A stretch of 64,000 bases of DNA from Floccularia luteovirens (Eukaryota > Basidiomycota > Agaricomycetes > Agaricales > Squamanitaceae): positions 620,001 to 684,000 of the forward strand of contig VSJF01000003.1 of NCBI GenBank assembly GCA_009739215.1, given 5' to 3'. Position 1 is the stretch's first letter. Each line of letters starts with the position of its first letter. Of the stretch, positions 34,331 to 47,000 are shown one piece after another. Under the pieces are notes generated by a model. The model had not been told where the DNA came from. It saw only the letters and a list, made by a program, of their open reading frames with translations, and did not search any database. Both the position numbers and the translations under genes were made by a program.

Positions 34331-36076
34331 TTAAATTATGGGGTCCACATCAATCAACATGGGGCATAAGAGATCTGGAGATTCCTCTTTTCTCCATCCC
34401 GGATTTCTCGGCTCAGATAAGCAAGAAGTCACCGCATCTGCTGGACATTTTGGTGTGTAAAGCGGGAGGGGTATCGAATAGTCGATCTTTCGATCTCCAT
34501 TCTCATCATACAATTGGGAATATGCGGGCAGTACCAACATAACTGTTTCATCGCCAGGTGGTGTTGAGACAAGTCGTGGCGCTGCGGACATCGGCATTAT
34601 ATTTAGTAAGTCGAAAACTGTGCGCACGGCGGAAGGAGGTGGTGGTTTGCGAGCAGGCAGTGATGGAGCAACAGCAACGACTTTGAGTGGTATCGAGAAA
34701 CTCAATCGTTGACGCGCTACTGAAGACTCGCCATCAAGAGCATCATAGGAGCATGTCATAGATATCGCAAGTTCATGACGGATGGATAACTGTGGGGCCG
34801 AGTATGATGGTCGCAAAACCGCAGGTCCTGCCCACGCCTCCGAAAGGTGTACATTTGGAGCATAGCTGCGATCACTATATGGAACGCTAATTTCCATTGT
34901 ATACCATAAAGCTGGGTTTTCCGCATCGTTAGCGAAGATATAATTGTTGTCAGCCACTTCATAGAGGCCGTTTTCACCGTTAGGAAGAAGAGAGAAAGAT
35001 CGGGAGACAGAATCGACGGGAGGAGCATTAGCGAAGAGGCCAACATCGTATACGGTGCTGATTGGATGAGGATCGGGCAAGCACAATGTAGGCGGTTGCA
35101 TAGACCTTGGGGGTAGTGGATATTGTGTTGTATATGATGTTGATGGTTTGTGCCTACAAGAGAATGTAAGGCAAGGAAGCCGAACATGCCATGATGCACA
35201 CACACCTGTACTTTTCGTTTTGAAGTAGGTCTACACACACTTCCGTCACTCGGAGTCTCTTGCAGTCTGATTCGTCCATATTTTTTGTACGTAGGCGCAA
35301 AGTGAGAGGTATCGAATAGTCGTCAAGGCCGACATACTCTGGCACAGCAACAAGAACCTGGATTTTGGATAAAATGTCCGCAGGGATTCCATTGTCTCCT
35401 TTTGTGAGGGCAGTAGATGTGGTTGAATTCACGAGAAAGTTGACAGGTGACGGTGTGACCTTTTCGACAGTTGGTGGAGCGATAAATCGCTTTAACACTA
35501 TGGGCATACTACATCTGATTGTTCTCGTACGAGATCGGAACGCGGCACATAACGTGGCAAGGCCCCAGTTAGTTGGGCCATCGTCAAGGTTGACAAATTT
35601 TGCACTAGCATATAAGGTGTATTTCACGCCAAGCTCTTCTAAACCATAATTTGAAGTCTCTGGTAACCAGCCAGGAATTGGGAGGTTGAAGATGACATTC
35701 CATAGACCTACAATTGATAAGCGAGGTGAAGGGTGTGGGAGGACACGCTAACGTACAAGGAACGCCGGAATGCTCATTACCTTCGTTAGACAGTTCCAAA
35801 GGCTCGCGTGGGGCGATCTCACGGGTGATCGAGCAGAGACGCATGCCGGAATAACCAATGTCCGGTGTGAACATCTCGGACTGACCCTCAAAGTTGAGAG
35901 TAAGAGATTTCAGCAGCAGACGAGCGGTTCTGCGCCCGTCGAAAATAGAAAATGGAGACGATAAGGATATAGAAACATGGCCTGAGAGAGAATAAGCAGA
36001 ACTTTTTGATGCTGATTAACAAAGAGTGAAAGGGGAATATTAGCAGATAAAGCTTACTTTGGTTCTGGAGAGCCAT
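34331..36076 (-). CDS. Arrestin-like (alpha-arrestin) protein
   Basis: Alpha-arrestins link cargo, often plasma-membrane transporters, to Rsp5-type ubiquitin ligases. The short first exon from 36076 reads MALQNQ and joins SHVSISLSSPFSIFDGRRTA, then RLLLKSLTLNFEGQSEMFTP, an arrestin N-domain edge. Next are DFKLWFR-flanked strands, ELGVKYTLYASAKFVNLDDG, PIVLKRFIAPPTVEKVTPSP and EYVGLDDYSIPLTLRLRTK. The C-domain side has SIRHELAISMTCSYDA, then RQRLSFSIPLKVVAVAPSLP and a Pro-rich patch ARKPPPPSAVR. The stop is at 34331 after an acidic end, DVDPII. No clear PPxY motif is seen in the parts read, so how it would recruit a ligase is open. Four or more introns. The exact subfamily is not recognised. 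Confidence 0.7.
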
Positions 36077-36628
36077 ACATGGGCAAGGAATGTGAGGAAG
36101 GATGGATGGCCAAACGGACAGACATTGTGTAGAACAAAAAGGGGAGGTAAAGTGAGTATCAAGAAAAGAAAGGCGGGGTATTTGAGGGAAAGCTAGAATG
36201 GTTACGAAAGGAGAACAAAAGAGGGATTACTTGAAATAGAAAATGTTATATGTTGTTCGCTATCAAGATCCAGACCAGTACGGACTGGTTCAGACTTCGA
36301 TTGTACAGCGTTGTAGGCTCGGATAGATGGCTCTGTTGGCAGCTACGAGGGTGAGTTGGCACCGGATCTGCAGATATAAATTAATATAACACGCTAAATC
36401 TGCACAGAGTCATCATCGCTTGTCACAGAACAGCCCATCACATGATTATCTGTCACACCGTGTTACTGTCAATGTGTCCCTGTACATTTGACATCGATCC
36501 CATTGTTCTTCGTAATAATATACTCGACCACAATGGGATCGTAACTACGAATCTCTACCATACATGCTACTTTTGTTAGCCTCCGTCTTTCCAATTCAGT
36601 ACTGATTATTAACCCACCGAGTCACTTT
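36077..36628. promoter_or_regulatory. Upstream region of the arrestin-like gene with TGTCA repeats
   Basis: About 550 bases between the arrestin-like start and the BRX1 stop. TGTCACA occurs near 36420 and 36451, TCACA near 36437, TGTCA near 36467 and TTGACA near 36487, all within about 75 bases. The distance to the start codon (about 350-400 bases) is suitable for activator or repressor sites. The factor is unknown; TGTCA is the core of TALE homeodomain sites. Confidence 0.4.
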
Positions 36629-37975
36629 TCATGCAAACACTTTAGACACCGCTAGTTCATCTGGACCACGTTGCAGCTTCTTTTTTCTGAGCGCCGCATC
36701 CTCCTCTGCGTCCTTACGGTTATTATATTTACCTCCCTTCTCCCTACGCATAGCTGACCGGACCGCCGCCGGCGATATAAATTCTGTATATCGTGAAACA
36801 TCACGTAAATTTATCATTTTTGATTAACATTATATCCTTCTCCTCGCGGCGAACAATGGCCAGACCACTCACCAGGGTTGGAAAATACCGTGGCGCCTCC
36901 AAATGCACCTTCGAATATTCGGATAGGGGTTAACACGAACCGCGGACCGATCTCCACAAGTGTTGTCTGTGGCGGTCCACTCGGATGGATGGGGTCTTTT
37001 TCAATAATCTGACGCGTTCAAAATATGATCGGGGATGAGGAAGGGGAGCAAATTTGGCGAATGATAATATGTAAGAGAAAAAAAGATAACAGTGAGTCAC
37101 AATTCTATAACAGGCCATGCAAAAAAAAAACCACAATGAGGGTTATATCCTTACCTGGTAATTCCTGAACCATATCTTTGAGTCAAGAATTGAGAATGTG
37201 AGAATATGGTCAATGAACGGCTTAGCCCGCCGCGCGGTGCTTGGTACCCCAAATATCTAGCGTGAGATGCAACCTGAGTCAGTTTTCTGTTTTTCGAGCG
37301 AAGTCAACTGGAGTACCCACACCACACGACGAGTCCGTATGAAGTGCAGTCATGTCCCCAAATATATACGAAAAGAAGAGAAGAAATAGCAAGATCCTCA
37401 CCTGAACAAATAATTCCTTCGTCAGACGGCCCCACTCTGTATCTTCAAACGCATTATCAAAACTTAAAAGACCCCGGCTCCCACGGAGACAGTTACCCGT
37501 CATCTTCAACTCATCCATCGTATGCACGTTTTGCACATGCATTTTTATGCTTGGTCCATTTGGAGTCTTCGCTGCCCATAGATACAGATCCTCATGTCGC
37601 CTTGCTTCAAAGTATAAAGTATTGTTACAGTTGTTCAAGTCTGCAAGTTCTGGCAAGAGATGTAGCTGAGACTTCGAGTCGAGCTTCGAGTCTGCAAAAA
37701 CGAATCCACCCGGTCAATGACATCGGTGGGATAGATTACAATTGATAAAATTACACACCTTTTTTTACGTGGGGCAACAATGCCTCCAAGTCATTCATCA
37801 GGTGTCGCATGCGGTGCGTGATTCCTCGTGAAGAGAGTAACAGCACTCTCTGCTTGTTTTTCTTTTTTTTCACCGGAGGCACCTCAACGTCTTCATCGAT
37901 GTCCATAACCTCTGCCTTTCTTTTCCCCTCAGCTTTGGTCGCATTAGCTTTTTGTGCTTTTAGTATCGACGCCAT
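36629..37975 (-). CDS. BRX1: Ribosome biogenesis protein Brx1 (Brix domain)
   Basis: Brx1 acts in the nucleolus in 60S subunit assembly, with Ebp2. The Met at 37975 starts MASILKAQKANATKAEGKRK with a basic/acidic leader, then KQRVLLLSSRGITHRMRHLM. The Brix domain continues with ELADLNNCNNTLYFEARRHE, DLYLWAAKTPNGPSIKMHVQ and GSRGLLSFDNAFEDTEWGRL. The end has MINLRDVSRYTEFISPAAVR and the basic KGGKYNNRKDAEEDAALRKK, closing at 36629. The family order is complete and the length typical. Several short introns interrupt the Brix domain, including one after TKELFVQ near 37400. An earlier in-frame TTG at 37984 was rejected in favour of the ATG. Confidence 0.92.
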
Positions 37976-38281
37976 ATTGTCCAAAAGTTATCCAAAATTG
38001 AAGACGTCTAGCAAATTGTGGACGAAGAGAAGCCAAGTTGTAATTTTTTTGGTCAATCAAAGTTAATTACATAATAATATTCAGTAAAACAAATAATTTT
38101 ATTGCTGGAAGTTGAAAACCATGATTCAGAGAACAAATGGGATGTGTGAGCTATGGATACAGGTGGGTCTGGATGCACGCTCATATGCATCTGGCCCGAA
38201 ACATAGATCAACTGATAGAGATGAAAACGAACAACAGTTATCATATTGATATTGAGGGAGCGACTAAGTCGAATCCACAGT
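37976..38281. promoter_or_regulatory. BRX1 upstream region and KH-gene 3' end
   Basis: About 306 bases between the BRX1 start and the KH-gene stop, same direction. AT-rich around 38040-38100. I see no distinct motif. Confidence 0.35.
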
Positions 38282-39721
38282 TTAACCAGAAGCAGATTGT
38301 CTAAGCTGTTTTTGTTTCTCTTGCTCTAGGCGCTAAACACATCATCAGTTTAGCAGTAGATGTTGTCCATCATGCCTGATACTCACATGATAAAGCAGCT
38401 GGACCGCCATTTGTATGTTGGCAGGTTGTCCAGTGATCACAACCAAACGCTCTCCCTCTCCACCAGCAGGAGCTGGTGCACCATTCATCCCAACACCAAC
38501 TGCGCCTGGTTCCATGATCTTGATTTGACTTGCACTCATATGTCTGATCTCGTTTATTTTGCTACCACCTTTTCCAATAATACATCCTACAAGGTCATTA
38601 GGAATATAGATTTGTTGAGTTTGAAGTTGTTGCGGAGGTCCGGCATGGTGCTGTGGTGGGGCAGAAGAGTAGGGGTTAGAATATCCAGGTACGTATGAGG
38701 AACCGCCTGCACTGCCCCCGCCACCACTACCACCATATGTAGACCGGCGAGAGTGACTTGACGGCCTGTAGGTCGAGTGGGAGGATGATGGCATACGTTC
38801 TTGCGCTTCAATTAAAATATTACCAATATAGTAGGTAGCAATGTGAATTGCATCTGCAACACCAGCGACGCTGAGAACACGCTAGGAACGGCATAAAACT
38901 GATATACAATATAACAGTTAAAGAGTCTTCTCACCTCAGTGGATCCAGGAAGCATCCCTTCACTAGCGTTCAATCTAGCACCACTCGCATCCTGAATTTC
39001 TTTGATCTTTGAGCCCTGTTTGCCAATAACCGAGCCCATGCGGGAGTTCGGTATCATAAACTTGATTGTTACGGCGCGACTTCCAGGAACTGAAGGAACA
39101 TCAAATGGTTCATCATTGATTCTCCGTACAATGAGACCAAATGCCTTGTACCAGATCAGTCACGTTATGGCTTTAAACTAGAAGAAATACCTTGGATACT
39201 GCATCGAGAGGTCCGCTAACATTAAGAATACGTTCTGGGTTTCCCGGAATACTTTCCGACACCATTACACGGGCACCACTTTTTTCACGAATTTCATTAA
39301 CGTGAGAACCAGCCTTTCCAATAATAATCGATGCGTCTTGAGTTACAATCAAGCATCGCATATGGATATTAGCGGAAGGCGGTGCTGCAGTCGATGAGGA
39401 AGCCTCTCCAGATGTTGAAGAAGTTTTCTTGTCTTCACCTTTGTTGTCAGATTTTGCATCTGCGGTAGAATCATCTTTGACCTTGTCGGCATGATTTGAG
39501 CCTGAAGGAGACGAAGCGTTGTCGTCTGCGGGAGGAGCAGTAGCAGAAGGGTCGGTCATGGTTATGTCGGCAACGGCAGATTGAGAAATGGAACCCGCAC
39601 TGTTGACCTGAGCGTCATCCGAAGAGGATGGTGCACCAGTATTTACGCGTTTATATTGCTTCTGTTGGTCACTGTCGGAAGGAGAACGAGAACGCTTGCG
39701 GTTCGAGTCAGCGTCTGGCAT
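38282..39721 (-). CDS. Triple KH-domain RNA-binding protein (PCBP/Rnc1-like)
   Basis: Proteins with three KH domains bind C- or U-rich RNA and control mRNA stability and localisation; fungal relatives are Rnc1, Pbp2 and Hek2. The Met at 39721 starts MPDADSNRKRSRSPSDSDQQ. An acidic Ser-rich leader of about 115 residues follows. KH1: MRCLIVTQDASIIIGKAGSH, then VNEIREKSGARVMVSE. KH2: IPNSRMGSVIGKQGSKIKEI. KH3: IYIPNDLVGCIIGKGGSKIN, then EIRHMSASQIKIME. Each has its GxxG loop (GKAG, GKQG, GKGG). Between KH2 and KH3 is a Ser/Gly/Tyr-rich linker. The end reads EQEKQKQLRQSASG before the stop at 38282. The leader has RS-like dipeptides, suggesting a nuclear phase. Which of the three fungal relatives is the true orthologue cannot be decided here. 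Confidence 0.88.
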
Positions 39722-40037
39722 TGCCAATTTTTTAATTTAGACAATTGTTAGCGGATTGGGTATGCGGCCAGTTAAGTACGAGGATGAGGCTTGGGGATGG
39801 ACGAGATGATGGTGATGTTATGGGTCTGATGAAGAGGGAGTAGGGAGGGATGTGAGGGGAATGCGAGGAAGGCGAAGTGGAGGACAAGAAAGCAACAATC
39901 ACATACCTTGGGTGAGGATGACGAGGAGAAGACGCAGAGAAATAATAAGAAGTGATGGTGGTTGTGAAAGAAGAATTGCTGTCACTTGCGACAAGAACAC
40001 CAGTATCATATAATACCCAAACATGTACATACACCCT
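39722..40037. promoter_or_regulatory. KH-gene upstream region
   Basis: About 316 bases between the KH-gene start and the ADGF stop. On the minus strand it is a CT-rich tract (39780-39960), the kind of pyrimidine stretch seen in strongly expressed fungal promoters. Confidence 0.4.
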
Positions 40038-42285
40038 CTAGTACGATACAATATACTCGCAATACTTCTGCCACCTTCGCTCCCAAGCTTTGCGTGCAGC
40101 CTCTTTCTCTTTACTGTCCATCATCGAATACTGTCACATACATCAATATCTTCAATTTAACAACTAAGTATCTTCTCACCTCGATACTATCCCGGGCTAA
40201 TGAACCAAGAGTACTTAACGCGGTAACTTCACTCCCAACTAGAACCTAAATATCCCATAAGTATATGAATTTCTGGAACATGTAGTCCCTGACCTGGAAA
40301 AAGTCATACGTCAACCCCATGTTACCAAACACCGACGGGTCATCAGAACACAGTGCAACAGGCACCCCATTGTTCAACAATGCGGGAAGTGGGTGCATTG
40401 GCATGGAAGACGTCAATCGCTGTCGGTGCCAATGTTTTAAGTAAGCCCCATTTGCACAAATCATTACCCACTAGAATTTCATTACTACGAGAACAATGGA
40501 GAGTCTGAATTAGCTAGATGAAACCACACGCGATGAGGCACATACGATATTGGGCAAACTTCGAGAGCAATTCCCCGTTCCCTGCATATCTCGATAAGCT
40601 TTGGATGTTTTATAAGCGAAAACCTGAGATTATTTAGTATGCGTACGAAACTAACTTTCCCGGCACTCACCCATGTCCTATCCTTTTTGTTCCCAGAATG
40701 ACAGCGTCATACATATTCATGTCCGCCATACTACCATCTCCAAGAGTTTCTCCTGCATGTAATATAAATGGTATATCGACGCCTTCTTCTGCTTGCCTTT
40801 GTCGGAAATGAAGAAGGGGGTCGAGGTAGTCAATGAGAGGTCTGTATAAATTCTCATTTCCGACCAAGTCAAAACCTGATACCAATCCAAATCAAACCCT
40901 TAATTAACTATTCTTGATGGCAGTGCTGACCAGCTATCAAGTGGGGAAATTCCTTCTTCAAAGCGATACAGTCTTCCATCGCCCATTCCAACTCTTCATC
41001 AGAAATGAACTTGAGGGTGCTGTAAATTATCTGTGTTCTTATTTTTAGATCGGCTCATTGCATAAATCCCGAAGTCGTCTATCACCTTTGCACCGATGAA
41101 TTCATCTTCACGGCCTTGCTTTTTCATTTCATCCTTGACCTCGTTCATCACTCGCTCGAACATAATAACCCACTGTCTGTGATCGATATTGGCAATCCCA
41201 TCGGCGCCAACCATATATCTAGAAGTGTTTGGATTGAACTGAGAACCGTCAGCATTCAAGAGGGAAAAAAACTTCACCTGGAGTGGAAGTTAATTCTTGG
41301 CTCAACATATGATATACCGTCTTCTATCGAGCTCATAAAGAATTCATGAATGTATCGCGAGAATATGGGCTCGAAACGAATTAGGCCCTATGAAATATTT
41401 GTTATGCAAACATATGAATATTTTAATGAGACCAACCGTTGATACCATAAACGTGCTCGTGAATTTCTGCCAAATCTACATATAGATGTATCGATATGTT
41501 AACAATTGATAAAGGAGGAGTAAACCACTCAGAAGACATACCTTTGCGACAGTGTTGTGAGTTCCATATGCTTCTGCAGGATTGATTGTCATACAACCGA
41601 TGATCCATCTGTCGAATCCTTCCGGCCCACCAAGGGAGGAATCAAATGTAGCCCTTGCTTTCTGAAGAGGTACCCAGGACCCTGGTGTATATGCAGGCTC
41701 TGTCAAGTTTGATAACACAGAGAATGTGTCCGGTGGAAGAGCCGTGAATTGTGGCAAGGTTGATGTTACGTTAGATGGCGTGAGGGGTTGATGTATGCAG
41801 ATATGCATGGCAGGCTGTTCCAATGCCAGGTTGAATAGGAACTCTGCGTTCACTGTGGCATCAAGGTGCGCATGTAAAAGCGCACCCTTCGGCATCTGGG
41901 GTTACAAATGTGAACTCCCGTCCGACGACAACAGACGGTGCTTGAAACACCCACCTTGCAAAGAAGTTTAAACAACTCTGTCTTCATGATGATACTTTTT
42001 CCTAACATTATAACGTCCCATATTTGAATAAGCGATAAACTAAAGGGAATGCGTACCTGTTAGGAAAGCCATTCCTGGAAAAATGTTAGGAACAGATGTC
42101 AATTCTTCATTCCAGATTGTCTCTGCTTCCTGGGCTCGTATCTTCCTGATGACATTATCTGCTTTGACCTCTATCTCTGACCGTGCTTGCGCGTTTATAT
42201 AATCTCTTCGTAGGGAGCGATCCTCGGCAATCAGTGCATCTCGTTGCGCTAGGTATGTAGCACGATCAGTAATAGATGAGTCCAT
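40038..42285 (-). CDS. ADGF/CECR1-type adenosine deaminase
   Basis: Metal-dependent deaminase of the ADGF (ADA2) branch, converting adenosine to inosine. The Met at 42285 starts MDSSITDRATYLAQRDALIA. The family-specific helical N-terminus follows (VKADNVIRKIRAQEAETIWN). Metal and active-site motifs are complete: LLHAHLDATVN (HxH), GFDLVGNE, FILHAGET, IGHG, ALEVCPISN and ALCSDDPSVFGN. The end reads RRWQKYCEYIVSY before the stop at 40038. Animal ADGFs are secreted, but this N-terminus is hydrophilic with no signal peptide, so the protein is probably intracellular unless an upstream exon was missed. An insert with Thr/Pro (QPLTPSNVTSTLPQFTALPP) is within the usual region of variation. About eight introns. 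Confidence 0.88.
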
Positions 42286-44091
42286 CTAAAATGCAGGGTA
42301 ATTGGGGGATACAACGATGTTTGATGGGTAGTCTTAGAGAAATAGTAGGGAACTGATGCTAGCAGCGAGCATATGTGATATTTAAATGGAAAGCCAAACC
42401 AAGGAACGCGTGTATAATACCACGAGTACACACCAGACCAAGTGCTTCATCGGCAAGCGGTCGGCAGGATTGACTATCAGTTGTTTATAGATTTTGCACT
42501 AGCGCCGAGTGATCTGGACATGCATACGAGCACCTAAATGCCACATGTACAATGTGGAAGGCTATTAATTGCACTGCCACCACACCACATCCAAGTGGAA
42601 ACAAAATGCGATCCTCCCTCACTATACGCAACATACATGACTCGTCTCACTAAACCCAACCAGGAGGTGCCAAGAGAAGGTCCATGACAGTTTGTTGTGC
42701 CCACTGCTTTCAACCCCTCCCGAATGTATTTGGTAGATAGGGTGGTTCTGCTCGGGTCGTCAGGTGAAGCCCTTTACTCTTTCATATGTCAAAAAGCGAC
42801 GTTATCAATGGACATCTTATCAGACAGAACTCGTTTTGTTGGGTCCCCGAACTGGCAGTCATGACGCATTTTATTAACATTATGGTGTGGTAAACGGGGC
42901 ATGCAGGAAACCAAGGATGTGCAACTACTTAGTCGGGCAACTGCATTTTGAATACCCTCTAGCCAATCGCGTATCTTAGCGTGTTAGTCCAATTTGTCTG
43001 CGCATGTGGCACTCCAAAATGAAATAAGCAATCGTCGTAAAGCAATCGCAGATCCCTCGATGCCTTGGAATTGGGATGAGAAGTCATGTTTCGATGCCAA
43101 AGTTTCCATTGCCATCACTGCTTGCAACGAGGATTCCGATATTGTGACAGCTTCATATACGAATAAGTGATCAGAAAGGGAGTTTGGATCAAGTGTTTGA
43201 GGTTCAATCATCCAAGTCGAGGTCGATCCGTTAATGCATGAAGCTTCGAGGTAATGAGAGCATCAGTTGAGATGGGATTTTGCTCGTGCTAAAATTGATT
43301 TATTAGATTGGGCACGAGATTGATTTTCACCTAACGAAGAGGCGGTGCCGTTGGTATAGGATGCAGTTGCCTGGGTAATACTTCAAGATGGGTACGAACA
43401 AACGTATGCTGTTATATTTGCGATACGATCCCGCCTTCAAGGAGTACTTTCGATGTGCACTGCCATGAACTCCTGACAACTACATAATGATGAAACACGG
43501 CCATCTTTAATGTACCATTTTTATTTCACGCCTTCACACCTGTCATAACTCATAATATATCGACTTTAGCACGTGCTGAAGAGATCCAATGGCATCATTA
43601 ATGCTAGGTTCTTGATTTGTGTTCGTACGCGACTTTATTTCCGAGAAGTTTTCAGAGATGAAGGGCATCTGACACCTACTTACATGGATTTGACTTCTTA
43701 GATCCGATATTTTTGACCCAGAGTACCCTTATGAAAATGGTATACATTGTTCAAGTGTTCTGCGCAAGGGTGCTAGTCATCTTTGACAGGTTCTTCAAAA
43801 CTTTGAAGTCCGTCCGACAATCATTTTCCCGAACTACCGAGCTATTTTTTGTGAAGAGGTAGCACATGACCATGTGCAGGTAGTTCTTCAGCCCTTTCAT
43901 CACTTGTTCAACACATACTGACTTCTCAAGTTTAAACCCCACATTTTTTCCGTACTTTATCCAGAAAATGAACCATCAATCAATCACCCCGAATTCCTTC
44001 CGTAAATTTGGGACAGCCAGAATTTGTCCGGCCGTCGTATAACTTGGACTGCTAGGAGAGATCCCAGCAGATCCCGTTCTTGGACTCTACC
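42286..44091. other. Divergent upstream interval between the deaminase and GH44 genes
   Basis: About 1.8 kb between two divergent starts. The frame at 42984-43211 (minus) is open and not low-complexity but matches nothing I recognise. No other coding evidence, RNA gene or repeat stands out. A TATAA-like box is not obvious before GH44. Confidence 0.4.
42984..43211 (-). CDS. Possible short hypothetical gene or exon remnant
   Basis: The frame gives about 75 residues beginning MIEPQTLDPNSLSDHLFVYE, followed by SSLQAVMAMETLASKHDFSS and ending WSATCADKLD. Composition is protein-like rather than AT-noise, and the frame stays open a further 45 bases upstream to about 43256. I do not recognise a family, and there is no neighbouring exon that clearly splices to it. 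It could be the last exon of an unannotated small gene, a decayed remnant, or chance. Confidence 0.2.
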   Translation of the reverse strand: MIEPQTLDPNSLSDHLFVYEAVTISESSLQAVMAMETLASKHDFSSQFQGIEGSAIALRRLLISFWSATCADKLD

Positions 44092-47000
44092 ATGCTAGGA
44101 AGACGATACAAGGCTTTGGCCTTTGCAATAGTTGCAGTGCTCCGTTCTGTCAGCGCTCTCGATGATTTGACAATATATTCGGATGGTGCCCTCGCCCAAG
44201 GTTGGGAGAATTGGAGCTGGAGTAGCGATATCAACTTTGCTGCTACAGATCTTTTCAAGGGCACAAGCAGTATTTCAGTGAACTCCTCACAATATGCTGC
44301 ACTGTCTATTAAACTAGAAGGAACCTTCCCAAACTTCGCAGGATTACGCTTTGATATAGCAGTGAGTATCATTGTTTTTGAATGAAATGAGCTACAGCTG
44401 ATGTATGCATTGCAGGGCACACAGCCAGACTTGACCATTTCGATCCAGTCTACGGCAGACAATAGTCAATCCCCGTCTATAGCATTGTCGTCAATTAGTA
44501 AAGACATTACATCAACTGGCCTCACGTCGCTTCTGATTGATTTCAACTCTCTCCCCGGAACTGGCGTCCAATTGGTGTGTGTTGCAATCTGTTTTTTAGT
44601 GATAGAATTTCCTAACAAATTGCCTGGCAGGGAGAAGGAACTTGGGACCGTATTACTTTCCAAGCAGGGGGAAGTGGTGCACTCGTGAGTATTTATTGAC
44701 AGACATCTCTCCGCCGATGCTAATTATTTATCAGTACCACCTCGACAATGTCGTTCTTGTTAGCGTATGTCATCTTTTTGAACAGCACCTATCTATGCAC
44801 TGATATGACGCTTTTAGGAAATTGTTATTGCACCAGAACTCCTCAGTGCAGAACCCCTTGGAAATAATGTCATTGCAGTCACAACCAAGGGAAATGTAGA
44901 TCTTTCAGGCATACATGTGACATTGGGCACCAAAGTAGGCGCGCATCTATCATAAGCTTGGAATAGACCTGACAACGGTGTTGTTTAGGAGTTGAAAGTA
45001 GCTAGTCAAACTACCTATATACCAATTGACACACCAGCGAAGTCGATCACGTACCTTACTCTCGCATCGTCGTTTGCGGCAGGGAAACTTGTTATCACTG
45101 CGGGAAATGCTACTTTCTCTCACAACTTGCCAGCAGTTCAATATGCAAGGTAAAGGCCTCATTAACGATAATATCCGACCTTGTTTTGACTTGCTTTTAT
45201 AATCGCAGTATAGTCCAGGCAGTCAATAAACCAATCAGTCCCTATATCTACGGTGTCAACTTCCCAACAACTGCGAGCTACATCGCACATCTTGGCGTTA
45301 CAATATCTCGCTGGGGAGGGAATGCAGTTACTGCCTATAACCCTTTCGGCGGATTCACAAATGCTGGTAGTGATTGGTACTTTGAGAACCGTGGTAGTGA
45401 CAGTGCGGATGATTGGCTCGGTTGGGTTAATGCTGCTGGTTCTGATGGGCTGTTGACTATTCCTGCGTAAGTTGATGCTTTAGTACTGATCTTGACATGT
45501 TATTGATTATTTTTGCGTAGTCTTGATTGGGTATCCAAGGACACATCATCTTATTCTTACCCAAAATCAGTATATCCCGGTAAGTTGTCCAACAAATCAA
45601 CGATAACCCACCGTCTGATTGATGGTGATAATGATAACAGACCAGCAAAGGTTTGATCCTTACAAAGCAGATGCAGGCAGTGGTTTGCTCCTGAATGGAT
45701 CCGTTATCACACCCGCCCCAGATCAAAGGAATGTATACACTGCATGGAACACAACTGCTGCGTCACAATGGCTTGCCGGTTTGAAGAACAAACCAAAGAT
45801 TGTGGCAGTAGATAACGAAATAGAAATTGCAAGCGGCACACATCAAGATATGCATCCTGAGTGAGTATCATTTCTCATCATGGGATTATGTTTTTTTTTG
45901 CTCATCACACTACAATTGGACTTTTCTAGTCCTATGGGATATGATGAAGAACTGTCGCGAGTGATCGAGTACGCCAAGATGGCAAAAGAGACCCTCCCAG
46001 ATGTTCTCGTTGCTGCTCCTTCAACTTGCTCCTGGTGGTTCTGTGAGTTTTTATAATTCCATTTCTCATCCTCTGAGGACAAAAGAACTGACGAATCTGT
46101 GGCGGGAGAAGATTGGACAAGTGCGATTGGCTGGTCAGACACCGCTGCACATGACAACATCGATTTCATCCCTTGGTTCCTTGCCCAAATGAAGAAGGCA
46201 GAGCAATCAGCCGGGAAGAGATTATTGGACTATCTTGACATTCATTACTATTTCCAACCTGATACGGGTGCAAATGACGATGCGGCCAAAGCGCTTAGGC
46301 TTAGAATGACTAGGAGTCTTTGGGTGGGACTTTTATTTTTGAATTTTGAATCTAAAGTTAATAATTTTAATAAAGGACACCTCATACGTCGATGAATCAT
46401 GGGTTGGTACAAACCCACAGAACCATCAATGGAATCCATCAGTTGTCAGCCTAATCCCACGTATGAAAACTCTCATCGATATAAACTATCCCGGAACCAA
46501 ATTATCGATAAGTGAATGGGATTCGTCCAATGATGGTGACTTGACGGGAGGTTTGGTCACGGTTGACGTACTTGGGATTTTCGGGCAATATCAGCTTGAT
46601 AGTGCTACCTACTGGGCGACTCCGGATGAGTTTGGTCCAGTTGGACTTGCATATTGGCTTTACCGAGGGTGGGTTTTTTTACATCCATGGACGTTGGTTC
46701 ATTTGCTCACTCAAAAAAAAGATACGGAGTCCACTTCGGTAGCTCCAGCGCTCAAGTGAACCTAGCAACTCCTAAACCAGACACCCTTGGAATATACGCT
46801 GGTACAGAAGGAGGAAACAACCTTACGCTAGTGATTGTGAACAAGGACCCAAAGACACCTGTTTCTATGGATATATCCAATGTTCCCCTTGGGAAATATT
46901 TTGTTCGTCATTTCGGTGGTGCGGCTGGTGTAGCGAAGTACCAGGTAAGAAATCCTTTTTCATTCCTTGTTTGCCTGTGGAGTAGAATTGAATTTTATGT

